Assembly: GCA_963575645.1 (NCBI GenBank)
Contig: OY754473.1
Location: forward strand, 2,356,001 to 2,420,000
Reading direction: 5' to 3'
Source: Xanthostigma xanthostigma
Lineage: Eukaryota > Arthropoda > Insecta > Raphidioptera > Raphidiidae
Length of the DNA stretch: 64,000 bases
Shown: positions 53,150 to 63,767 of the stretch, piece after piece
How the letters are laid out: the number at the start of each line of letters is the position of its first letter
Numbering within the stretch: the stretch's first letter is position 1
The notes under the pieces: generated by a model
The model's input: only the letters and a program-made list of their open reading frames with translations
What the model was told of the DNA's origin: nothing
The model's database searches: none
Made by a program: the position numbers and the translations under genes

Positions 53150-53482
53150 ATAATAATAAATAATAAATTCGCAGGATTGTGGACAAAAATATTAGCCATA
53201 TTAAATGTGCGACGTTTCGTCTATATATTTAGACTTTTTCAAGTACTTGAAAAAGTCATATACCTAATATATATGTTACGGTTAATACAAGAAAGTAGTT
53301 AATTCGCGAATTAATCGGCTAATTACCCGAATTAACCAATCCTTGACGTTGGTTAATTAGGGTATTAGCTGGTTAATTCGCGAATAAACTACTTTCTTGT
53401 ATTAACCGTAACATATAGACGAAACGTCGTACATTTAATAAAGCTAATATATTTGTCCACAATCCTGCGAATTTATTATTTA
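53150..53482. repeat. Double palindrome, about 330 bp
   Basis: Outer arms AATAAATTCGCAGGATTGTGG and its complement; inner arms TATGTTACGGTTAATACAAG and its complement enclosing AATTCGCGAATTAA repeats. ACGTTTCGTCTATAT marks the junction of outer and inner arms. It may be one palindromic element inside another. Confidence 0.7.
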
Positions 53483-53867
53483 GTAGTGGTGAAATATTTC
53501 TTAAAAAATATTTTTGTCAAATAATAGAAAGAGTTATATTTTTTTAATATTATACCTAGTGTTCCTAAAACCGCTGCATAAGTAGTTGGTTTCAATTTTT
53601 TGTCAAGTGCTTGAACTTAAGATTTATTTTTAGGACCAAAAAAAAAAAACACTTGCAAGTAAAAAATTGAAGGAACGAATAGATTAGTAACAAGTTATGT
53701 TATATTCGAAAAAGGAAAAAGAAATTCAACATGACGTGTTGTACTATTTTTAGAAACGTTTATTTTTGTTTTACACTCTTTTCACATTTTTTGTTCGAAT
53801 CTTTTACCATTCTCATAGCTTCAAAGTCTAGGTAAAAAACCTATAAAATAAAATATAGTTTAAAAAA

Positions 53868-54062
53868 AACTAAAAAACACGCTTTATATCGGACTAAAAA
53901 GTAAAAAATAATTGTTTTAAAATAAGCTTAAAAAGCGTGGGGCGCTTTGTTCCACATTTTCGTACATCGAGCGCCCAACGCTTTTTAAGCTTATTTTAAA
54001 ACAATTATTTTTTACTTTTTAGTCCGATATAAAGCGTGTTTTTTAGTTTTTTTTAAACTATA
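53868..54062. repeat. Perfect hairpin, about 85-bp arms
   Basis: AAACTAAAAAACACGCTTTA and onward to GCGTGGGGCGC pairs with GCGCCCAACGC to TAAAGCGTGTTTTTTAGTTT. The spacer is about 25 bases. Likely a fold-back transposon. Confidence 0.75.
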
Positions 54063-54084
54063 TTTTATTTTTCACTTTTTAGTT

Positions 54085-54386
54085 TGAGGATCTATAAAAG
54101 AATTTATTAATCCTGGGGGTCCTAATAAGGATAATGGGAAACTGTTATCAAATTATTGCATTGTCATCGGTCCTTGATACGTATGCAAAGTTTCAAATTA
54201 ATCAGACTTCGGGAAATTGGTGAAAATAAAGCGTTTACTACAGAGGATCTATAAAAGAATTTATTAATCCTGGGGGTCCTAATAAGGATAATGGGAAACT
54301 GTTATCAAATTATTGCATTGTCATCGGTCCTTGATACGTATGCAAAGTTTCAAATTAATCAGACTTCGGGAAATTGGTGAAAATTA
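54085..54386 (+). repeat. Direct duplication, two 140-bp units, 158 bp apart
   Basis: AGGATCTATAAAAGAATTTA to CGGGAAATTGGTGAAAA occurs twice with no difference I can see. A (CATA)n run follows at about 54415. Confidence 0.85.
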
Positions 54387-54798
54387 TGCTCAAAGATTCC
54401 GTTACGGTAGTTAGTTACATACATACATACATAGTTACTTACAACCCAAGCTAATATAAAGCGTTTAAAAAGAAAATAAAATATTTATTTATTTATTGAA
54501 ATATATTGACCACAGATGTGTCATCACTATTTATTTATCTTTATTATTGTTTATAATATTACAAACAACAATTTAGAACTTTAAAACGCTTGTTTCTGAA
54601 CTTGACCTCAGCTGTTGAGCGTCTATAATATCCAATCCTTCTATCTCTGTGTATGAACTGAATTTCATTAAAACTGCTCGGAAAGTTAAAAACGAGCAAC
54701 CAAACATGCATGTATAAACTGTGAATCGAATTTCCAGGACCGCCGCTGGGATGCCTTAAACCAGGGTTGTCAAACTGACTTTTCTAAAGGGCCATTTA

Positions 54799-55243
54799 TA
54801 AAGGCCGCTGCAAACGAGGCTAGAAACGCTGCTAGGAGTTCTGCTAGCCGGTAGGAAATGACGTCACTGCGGACTGGCCTGCTAGCTCACAAGATAGGTT
54901 TTGAAATTAGAACGGGCTATTTTCCCTGCTAGATCTGCTGCTAGGTATGAACAAGAACCAATCAGGAAGCAGTATCTTGTCACGTGGGCACTTGAAGAAA
55001 CGCCCACAAACCAACATGGTGTCGTTCTGCTCAGAGTCAGACAACAGACACGTTTTGCTCTGCGTTTATATTCGAACTGTCACTGCGCGCGCACCAGATC
55101 TATCCACAAATCGAGCTTGAAAAATAGTCTCGTGTAAAGCGAGCACTTAACAGCAATCAAGAAAACCAGCGCTAGAAAACTAGTAGGCAAATCTAGCAAG
55201 GAATCTGGCAGCGTTTCTAGCCTCGTGTGCAGGCGGCCTTTAG
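54799..55243. mobile_element. 445-bp inverted-repeat element
   Basis: Ends AAAGGCCGCTGCAAACGAGG and CCTCGTGTGCAGGCGGCCTTT, inner blocks CTAGAAACGCTGCTAG/CAGCGTTTCTAG. Target duplication not found. Relative at 22150-22568. Confidence 0.6.
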
Positions 55244-55959
55244 TGCTTGTAAGGCGCTAAGGCTAGGTTGAAGTGTGAGAGAGAACGTATATCGCACCGC
55301 AGCGCACTTCAAGTTAATCCATATACGCTCTCTCTCTCTCACTTCAATAATTTCACTCCATAGAATTTTGGATCAGTGTAGTGTTGTATTAATGAAAAAA
55401 AAATATTATATTGTTGTATTATTCAATAAATAAAATTATCGACCAATTTTTCAGACAAATATATTAACAAAAAATGTATAAATTCAATACGTTAACGTTT
55501 CGGTCCGGATTTGGACTTTCTTCAGAACTGATCTAAAAAATATAAAAATTAATTAATTGGTTTTTCATAAAAATTCGCTTCAAGTTTTTAAATATCGAAA
55601 TATTGAAGAAAAAAAAAATAGGTAATATATTGAATTTATATATTTTTTCAAATCTTTGATTAACGTCTGAATAGAACTCTTCAAATAAATAAAATTGTTA
55701 TTAATTTTTCATAAATTTTTTGAATCTTTCAATCTTTCGTGATTTCTATTAGATAATAAATAACTTAATACTAATATTAATTTTTATATTTTTTAGATAT
55801 TTCTGAAGAAGATCCAAATCCGGATCGAAACGTGATCTTGTGTTATATTGATTTGTTATTTTATTATTTTTTGTCAATATATTGGTCTGAGAAAAATTGG
55901 TCGACAATTTTATTTATATATTTTTTGTTAATATATTTGTCTGAAAAATTGGTCGATAA

Positions 55960-56936
55960 TATTATTTATTCAACACGCGTGAGTAATATGTAATTTCGGG
56001 GCCCTGCTAAATTCGGGAGAAATAATAAATTACTTCATGTTGACGCGTAGAGTGCTAATAATGAGCCGTACTGTGAGATAATGAATTTTCTGGACCAATA
56101 GGAACGCAGTAGCAAGACCAAGCCGTTAAATAATGAAAAAAAACTGCACAACTTCTGTACCAATAGGAACGTGGTAGGCGGTATTGTATACAGATTGTAT
56201 CAAATCAAAACAGTCCATAGAACTTCTGTGTGTAAGACAGAGACGATATTATATAAAGCACTAAAGCAGTAAGTAAGAATGAGATAAATGATCGCTAATA
56301 GTTACTGTGGTTATACAATCTTTGTTTTCTACAGTAAAAATCACAATTTTATCTAACGTCATTATTCACTAGTGAAATTATTGATAAAATGGCTATTTAT
56401 ACTGTTCGGGAAAAAATCCAAATAATTAAATGGTTTTATGGTGGTAATTCAACCGCCAACATAATTTTATTTGTAGTTGTTTTAATGGATAAATTAGTAA
56501 AAAGATTTACAGTGTACGTAATTATTTATTTACGTAACCACAGTAACTATATTAGCGTACATTTATCTCATTCTTACTTATTGCTTTAGATCTTTATATA
56601 TCGTCTCTGTCTTACACACAGAATGTCCTATGGACCGTTTTGATTTGATACAACCTGTATATGAAAACAGCATCGCAATTCAGCGAAAGTCAGGGCCATC
56701 TTGTGTGCATCGAGAGCGGTGTGTACGTCAATCAATGAAGTGATTTATTATTTTTCCCTCTTTTATCAGGGCCCCGATTACATATTACTCGTGCTAGTTG
56801 AATAAAGTATTATGTGCGACCATTGATCGAAGGAGAATATTCCACTCGCGTGTTACCGCACTCGCTACGCTCGTGCGGCAAATTTCACGCTCATGGAATC
56901 TTCTCCTTCTCTCACTAGTCGCACAATATACTATTA
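55960..56936 (+). repeat. Dispersed repeat X, copy 4, with nested MITE W
   Basis: From TATTCAACACGCGTGAGT to CGCACAATATACTATTA. It is split at 56190/56658 by MITE W, so the X sequence is about 510 bp. Ends about 62 bp before the BCAS3 acceptor. Confidence 0.75.
56191..56657 (+). mobile_element. Tc3-like MITE W, copy 2
   Basis: Ends CAGATTGTATCAAATCAAAA and GTTTTGATTTGATACAACCTG with TA on both sides. The ATG at 56389 reads MAIYTVREKIQIIKWFYGG. 467 bp, about 20 bp shorter than copy 1. Confidence 0.8.
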
Positions 56937-57021
56937 TTGAAGAGTTCTAATAAGACGTTAATCAAATATTTGAATTCTTGTATTATATATGTTGCAGTTT
57001 ACCGGCACGCGAAAGCAGAAG

Positions 57022-57210
57022 ATGTCAGCCGAGTCCCCTCAGCGGTCCCGCACTCCTTCGGGATACGTGTGTGGTCCATGTCCCGACAGCTTACCGACCG
57101 CTGTGTCGCCGCAGCCTGTTTCGGACAAGTCGTTTATGGACAGCGTCGCCGGCTTCATTAACGAGGTCGTGCCCGCCGCCTATGCCGCTCCCATAGACCC
57201 CAAGGAACAG
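57022..57210 (+). CDS. BCAS3: BCAS3 first coding exon
   Basis: The exon probably begins at 56998 with 24 bases of 5' UTR. Codes MSAESPQRSRTPSGYVCG to PIDPKEQ; donor CAG|GTCTGT. An upstream non-coding exon is implied but not located. Confidence 0.85.
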
Positions 57211-60200
57211 GTCTGTCGTACCTCCTTTTTTACTAAAAAAAAATCTCTGCCATAATTTAACTTCAACGGTCATAAATTCATTCGAGAGGTGGCTTGATTC
57301 GGTATTTTTAAGGTTCCGTACCAAAACAGTAAAAAACGCAACACATGTGGTGAGATTGTTGTCTATCTGTCTAGATCAGAGGCTCCCAAACTTTTTTGTC
57401 TCATAGACCACTTGCCATGTTTTTCGGTTTTTGGTAGACCGCCTGCTTATCTGATATTGATTTTTTGCAAATTCATTAATTTCAAATGTATTTTTGATAA
57501 CCGGTATAGTGCTACTCACTTTGAACGATTTAAATTTATAACGGTAGTGAAATGTAGTGTGAAATGTTTAGTTTTATGCATTTATTATTCAGATTCAAAT
57601 TAAAACGAATCAAATTAAAACTTACTTTCTGTTACATAAAATAACTAAGCAAAAAATAAATGCTTTTAGTGTGAGGGATGAACCTGATGCTTTAATAATA
57701 AATTTTCAACATTTGACATCAATTTAGTTAGATATAATCTTAAATCTCTTCGGTTAACGATGTCCAGTTTGTTTCTTTATTTGTTAGGAGATTAACTATC
57801 GTTGACCCCCATTTTCATTTCATGGACCCCCAATTTTTTTTCCCGCTGACATGGACACCTTGCAAGTTGTCGTCGACCCCTGGGGGTCGATATAGACCAC
57901 TTTGGAAATCACTGGTCTAGACGGTCGCAGACCCATAACTCTTAGTCAAGGGAAATTGAAAAGCATGTAAATAGAGTGATGCGTTCCGCACCAGTGAGTT
58001 TTAATAGTCACACGAGTCATTGAGCACGAGATATGTGTTCTGCAAAATAAAAGTTTGTGTATCTAAATTGCAATGCATTATTTTATGTACGAGTCGTGAC
58101 GCTGTGGAAAAACTAGGCGGTCAGCGAGTTTTAACAGTCACACGAGCCATGATACTACATTTCTTTCACGTACCTCGTATAAAATAGCTGATTTTTACTT
58201 TATAAAAATATATCTGACAGCTGTCGTATTCTGTGTGCGACCATATTGCATTTCATTTGGGTTGTTTGCGAAAACTACGCCTGCTTTGTGCAGCTTTTCT
58301 ATCTCTGCTTATCTTATATATAAACGGTAACTGACAGGTCGCTTTCAGAAATTACTGTTGGATTGGTAAGATCTCGTTTTTTTTATTTTACTTTACGCAC
58401 TCGTGCGAAAAAGAATCGTTTTAATGTCGTTATACAGGCATGATAAGCGTTTATTTGATAGGGATGGCAAAAAGTTTATTATTAAAGACTTATATTATAG
58501 GTATAAAAATTCGTCGATGAAATACAATAAAATATCTCATTAAAATATAAATTGCGCTTTTTTTGTACATATTAATTTTTTTTTTATTATAAACTTTTGG
58601 CTTTTACACTTTTGTGTATTCAGCCACTAACTAAACTATAAATAATTCTGACTAAATATATTACCACAACCACATACAGGGTGAGTCAGACCACCCGTAT
58701 CAGTCGTTTTTTTCGAAAACGGTTAGTCGTAGAGAGTTGTGTCAAAAATCTGTATTATAAAAGCCCTAATGAAGAATCGAATGGTGATATTTTTTCCCCC
58801 CGGAAAGGTCGGCTTTTTTTGTTACTGCCACCCCTGTTAAGTAATATTCGTTTGAAATTATTAAATTAACATGTCAGAATAACAAACTTAATTTTAAAAG
58901 ACTAGATTTTAAATGCCGACTTTTAAAATTAAGTTTGTTATTCTGACATGTTAATTTAACAATTTCAAACGAATATTACTTAACAGGGGTGGCAGTAACA
59001 AAAAAAAATGTCCTACAAAGCTTGCTTATTTTTTAAAGATCTTTTCAACAATACCACTTTCGACCTATCGTGTCATTTAACATTCCGGAGTTCTGAACAT
59101 TCCGGAGCAAACTATCAGGGAAGCCGACCTTTCCGGGGGGAAAAAATATCACCATTCGATTCTTCATTAGGGCTTTTATAATACAGATTTTTGACACAAC
59201 TCTCTACGACTAACCGTTTTCGAAAAAAACGACTGATACGGTTGGTCTGTCTCACTCTGTGTGTAAAACTGAGACACATGATGGATGGACCATAAGGATA
59301 TAGGAATCAGGACCACGGAAGTGCCTCGGACCCAACTCGGCGGGCATATTAAATTTAAGTTGTGTCATATTTCTTTTTTCACCGGGAGCAAAGCAGCCTC
59401 CAGGGCTTATTGCGCTATCTCCCAATCTCTTATATCACCCGATCCAGTATTCTCGTTCCTTCTACTAGCTTGTACACGTCGCGGACTCGGTGGAAATCGC
59501 GCCATATTAATGTGTTCCGTTTTGAATTGTGCTCAGGTGCAATGGGCAAGATTTGAATACTCGGACGTGATCGATCCGTCGTTTTACGGCAATGCGGACT
59601 GCGATTCGACAACTCCGGCTCCTCTTCTATTGATCCTTGGCTATGGCGTGGGCGTTCAGGTAAATTATTCAATCAATTATTGCAATTTTTATCAATTCGA
59701 TATCGCACGTTGAAAACAATAGTGACACTATACAAAAAAGTTAACTTTTCACCTTTTGTAAGATTCATGTTTTACTGCAAGAGTGTCACTATACGAAAAT
59801 TTCCGTTTGCTCATAAATCCACTTATTTCCGCTAGATTGAGCTAGTGTCACTTTATATTTTGAAAGAATTGCCCATGGTCGTGTATGATATAACGACACT
59901 ATTTTAATTAAGCTTTTGAAAAAAAAATAATTATCGATTTTTTTATTGTATTTTAAAACTTTATTATAAATTTTTAGATGAGTTTAGTTACAATTAGTAA
60001 TTATAATATATTGTTTATAGTAGCTACTGTTTGCTACAATTGTTAAGAAACACCCATTGTTACAATGCTATCAACATAGAAAAATTGTTTGAAAAAAATA
60101 AACTAATTTTTCTATGTTGATGGCATTGTAACGATGGGTGTTTCTTAACAATTGTAGCAAACAGTAGCTACTATAAACAATTTATTATAAATAATATTGA

Positions 60201-61243
60201 TAATCGATGCGAAAAACTTTCAAAAAACTTTTTTTAAATTAATTATAAGCAATTTAAAATTGATAAAATATTTAAAAAAATCACGTGACTGCAAACGCAC
60301 TAAAATTGTTTTTGACAGTTGTGACGTCATAATGTTAAAATGTATATACGCAGTATACCTATCAATGGCTTCTACATGTATTATTATAATAATATAAATT
60401 ACCATTATGACGTCACATTATGTTCGGGAAATGTCGGCGCGTTCTCGGAACTGGGTACAAAAATTTATTTTTAATTTGATATAACTTTTGAATTATAACG
60501 AAAATAAAAAAAAGAAAAATAGTTTTGTTATAAAACTTATATAGGATCTTTCCATTTATGACAAAAAAAAATTTCATTCAAAAGCCCAATTGTGTCAAAG
60601 CAGTTGTTTGGTACATACGTCGCTGTAAGTGAAAAAGTGACACATTTTGTTAAATGACAGTTTACTGATTACAGTTGCTACAAAAATTAATGCAAGTAAG
60701 GAAATACATAAAATGACACATTTTGTTTAGTGACACTTTTTGCAGTTGAAGTCTCCAATTAGTTGGTTATAGGAATTATGACAACAATGACACTAAACAA
60801 AAAATTATTGTTGAAAGGTATTTTTTTTAATAACTTTATTTTTAACATTGTGGTCAACAAATAAATTAAAACAATAATAAATTGTCTCATTATTAACAAA
60901 AGAATCTCTATAAGCAGTATTTTAATAGTAACTTTTTTAGGACAAAACAATACTATTAAAACTAAAAAGTGCTCTACTGTAAAATGTAATTTTTTGCCTA
61001 ATGTCTGTTTACGAACAAAAGGTGTGGTCGATTCCGGCTAACGGAGAAGCCACCGAAGTGCTGTCGTGGAGGCAGAGCAACGTCAAAGTGCTGCGAGTTC
61101 TTCCGACGCCGTCGTCAGAGGGCTGTGCCGCGAAGGTTGACCGGTTTGCGAAACAAAGGCCGCTGATAGCCCTCGTTGATAATATACCGCCTGGGCCATT
61201 GTTTTGTACTGTCGCCTTCCTTTCCTTAAAGACCAGCTCTCAG
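57022..61243 (+). CDS. BCAS3: BCAS3 (rudhira), N-terminal three coding exons, partial
   Basis: WD-repeat/PROPPIN-like protein that works with PHAF1 at autophagic membranes and influences cytoskeleton and cell migration (family knowledge). Seen: exons 57022-57210, 59537-59659 and 61022-61243 join in phase 0 to 178 residues that follow the start of BCAS3: a Ser/Pro N-terminus, SFMDSVAGFINEVVPAAYA, VQWARFEYSDVID, PLLLILGYGVGVQ, VWSIPANGEATEVLSWRQ, FAKQRPLIAL and LFCTVAFLSLKT. Start chosen at 57022 because an acceptor (TATGTTGCAG, ending 56997) lies just upstream; an in-frame ATG at 56989 would precede that acceptor. The rest of the protein is beyond the window. The introns hold a hAT, fold-back elements and a MADF-start element. 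Confidence 0.9.
57377..57914. mobile_element. hAT element, 538 bp, BCAS3 intron
   Basis: Ends CAGAGGCTCCCAAACTTTTT and TTTGGAAATCACTG, flanked by GTCTAGAT (57369-57376) and GTCTAGAC (57915-57922). Interior has GACCCCTGGGGGTCGA. No transposase. Confidence 0.82.
58677..59259. mobile_element. Mariner-like fold-back element, BCAS3 intron
   Basis: Ends CAGGGTGAGTCAGACCACC and GGTCTGTCTCACTCTG. Arms of about 240 bp fold around 58900. The right arm has an extra block of about 110 bp (59005-59115). TA precedes the left end; the right flank is mutated. Lies 280 bp before BCAS3 exon 2. Confidence 0.7.
59537..59659 (+). CDS. BCAS3: BCAS3 second coding exon
   Basis: Acceptor TGTGCTCAG, donor CAG|GTAAAT, 41 codons, from VQWARFEYSDVIDPSF to LLLILGYGVGVQ. 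Confidence 0.92.
59990..60190. repeat. Hairpin, about 80-bp arms
   Basis: TTGTTTATAGTAGCTACTGT and onward to TCTATGTTGA-type sequence pairs with its complement, spacer around 60085. Related GTGACACT motifs recur from 59718 to 60790 and may mark a larger element. Confidence 0.65.
61022..61243 (+). CDS. BCAS3: BCAS3 third coding exon
   Basis: VWSIPANGEATEVLSW to FLSLKTSSQ, 74 codons, donor CAG|GTAATT. The acceptor ACAAAAG is purine-rich next to AG, but there is a T-rich run before it and the phase and homology agree. Confidence 0.9.
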
Positions 61244-61312
61244 GTAATTAGTTTATTCATATATAATGAATCTCTCCACAGGTTGGTGAACTATCGGTGT
61301 GTAGTTAATGCC

Positions 61313-61816
61313 GGCACTTCACATGGCTATGTGTATTTGGTATATTTGGCAAACAATTACCATGTGTGGACAGTCTATTTGACAAGTTGTTGGCATTATT
61401 TGCCTATTTGACAAATAAGGCCAATACCAAATACGCGTTACCGTGCGCTTGTCGTTTTTTCGAGGCACATCAAAGGAGTCAAATAGGCAAATACGCAAAT
61501 AAACCGTCCACACAATGGCCATATTCAGAAGCGCACGCGCCGTGAACCTGTACGGACGTGCAGTATTTTTGTGTCTGTGCTGTGAGCGAGAACTGGAACA
61601 ATTACTATTGAAAATGGATTGGGACAATGAAACAGTGCTAAAATTTCTGGAATTTTGAACCTTGCGTTCTGCTGGCAACTGTTTGTGTGTTTGTTATTTG
61701 ACTGCATGTGTGGATGGTCGTATTTGCCTGTATTTGCATGTTTGCCTTGAACGTCACATATTTTGCCAAATACAACAAACACCCAATGGCGAACACAAAT
61801 AGCCATGCGAAGTGCC
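61313..61816. mobile_element. MADF-start short inverted-repeat element, copy 2
   Basis: Near-identical to 5315-5819, with the mini-ORF MDWDNETVLKFLEF. Begins 70 bp after BCAS3 exon 3. Confidence 0.65.
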
Positions 61817-61869
61817 ACCATAACATGTAAAATCATAAACATGCAATTTCCAGTTCTCTTGATTTTTAG

Positions 61870-62560
61870 GCGCGATTAGCGTAAGCTAAAGCGCCTTATA
61901 TGTACTCGCTTTGTCTGTGAATCTGTGAGTCACGCTTTTTGTATCCAGCGTACAGCCGAAACGCCTTAACCGATTTTAAAAAACTTTTTTTTGTTCGATT
62001 CGTCTCCGGGTAACTTAAATCCTAACGTCGCCCGATTTTTGAATTTTGACCCCAGAGGGGAGCAATAAAGAAAAAACGAAGTTTTTTGCTTATAACTCAC
62101 TTAATTTAAATCAGATCGGTTCGAAACCTGTCTTAAACGAAAGAGGAGAAAATTTTACATAAATTTCGTACAACAGAATTTGCCAAAACAGGTTTTTTAT
62201 ACAAATTTATTTAGAAATAAATTCAATTTGATATAATCGATGGCAAACATCTTTCGGTTATCTCTCTCTGTTGCACGGTTTAATATTGTAATATAAAGAT
62301 TACGTTTGTTCTGTCTTAAAATAAAACGATTGCATTTGTTCAAAAACGGATGGCATTTCAAATATTTGTGAAATGCAACGCCTTCTGAGTTAACAATATT
62401 ATTTGAATAACTAATTATTAGAACATAACACTTTGACAGATGCAAACGTCATTTTTGACATTTCTTACCATTCCGACACCACGGATGAGCGGATTGAAAC
62501 CAAATTTTGGGAGGATGTTTGATATGCAAATATGAAGTGGCCTATTGTTTTTTGGGAACA
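61870..62560 (+). repeat. Dispersed repeat ending in GGCGCATGCG units
   Basis: Starts GGCGCGATTAGCGTAAGC. Its 62098-62520 part resembles the interior of repeat A (AAATCAGATCGGTT and AACGAAAGAGGAGAA), and 62460-62560 resembles 39075-39180. A mosaic or a longer relative of repeat A. Confidence 0.5.
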
Positions 62561-62955
62561 TCGGCGCATGCGTAAAAGAGTATATCTTTTATAATGTTGT
62601 TTTATATAATAATAATATAGTTTTTAAAAAGACTTATTATTTATCTATTTTTACATGACAGTTTTGTAAATTTTTTGGGGAAAATCGGCGCATGCGCAAA
62701 AGAGATATGGGCTATGACGTTGTTTCTTATATAATAATGCTTTACATTTCATAACGGTTGATTATGTTTTACAAGAAAGTTTTGTAATTTATATTTGGGG
62801 AAAATCGGCGCATGCGCAAGAGATATTATGTGCTATAACGTTTTTTATATAACAATGGTGTACTTTTCATAGTGGCTTATTATTCTATCTGTTTTACAAG
62901 AAATTTTTGTATTTTATTTCGGGAAAAATCGGCGCATGCGCATCAGAGATATATG
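62555..62955 (+). repeat. About 122-bp tandem repeat, four units
   Basis: TCGGCGCATGCG starts at 62561, 62685, 62806 and 62929 (spacing 124, 121, 123). Each unit has AGAGATAT...GCTATAACG and a T-rich half. Confidence 0.8.
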
Positions 62956-63513
62956 TTATTACAAGAAAAATAAAATAATAATAAAAAGAAAGTTTTTATT
63001 GAAATGTACCAAAATGGAAATATAATTATTTTAATAATTTAGGGTAATAATTATAAAAAAGTGGGTTGTGACTAATTATTAATAAATTATTAAAATGATT
63101 TTTTCCTTTCTGTGTTTCAATATTTTCAACTGTAATTTTTTTCGTAGATTAAGTTAATTAAATTATATTATTAAGCTCAAAGTGTCGTTAAAAATATACA
63201 CCAATTTTCAAACATAACGCCGGGTAATATTATCTAAAATTTCGCGCCTTGTAATTCTTGAATTACTTGTGTCTTCAGACAATATTTTTTAGAATAGAGC
63301 AGTTTCCAGACGAAAATTAGAAATTTTAGTATGTTATTTATTGATATCTCACACATTAACAACACATTTTTGGGTGTCTATATTAGGCATGATGACAGTA
63401 TAAAAGAATCAAAGAATAAATTGTCTTAGAGAAAAATATATATGTTGAATGGATTCTAAAAAAATTGTTAATATAAATATTGGGATTAATAAAATTTTTA
63501 ATAAAATAAAAGT

Positions 63514-63582
63514 ACATATAAAATATTGCAATCGGCCATGTTCTCTTTTTAGTCAACATGGCCGATTGCAATATTTTATGTG
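63514..63582. repeat. Compact hairpin, 26-bp arms, 14-nt loop
   Basis: TAAAATATTGCAATCGGCCA plus TG pairs perfectly with CATGGCCGATTGCAATATTT plus TA across a T-rich loop. A two-base bulge is at the foot. Shape resembles a microRNA precursor but could be a small fold-back remnant. Confidence 0.6.
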
Positions 63583-63767
63583 TTTTCACCGAATGACGTC
63601 ACGTCTTCTTAAATCAAAGAGAAAATAAACACTTGAAATAAATAATCACCGTGTCGATTAAATTTTTGTTGCGATCATTCACTTCTGCACCATTTAATTA
63701 GTTGATTTGTTGTTTATTTGTTTTTTGTGATATTTTATAACACATTTCATAGGTTATTTTTGAGGAT

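Larger units (their letters stand above)
55425..56965. repeat. Fold-back element (GTCGAC/ATCCGGACC type) opened by repeat X
   Basis: Contains inverted blocks TTTCGGTCCGGATTTGGACTT and CCAAATCCGGATCGAAACG, and a split block GATTAACGTCT...AACTCTTCAA at about 55665 whose complement resumes at 56937-56965. Repeat X copy 4 sits between, so X inserted later. Confidence 0.55.

Noticed and set aside
59285-59536. N-terminal extension of the BCAS3 exon 2 ORF
   Set aside because: It is intron sequence before the TGTGCTCAG acceptor and does not resemble BCAS3.
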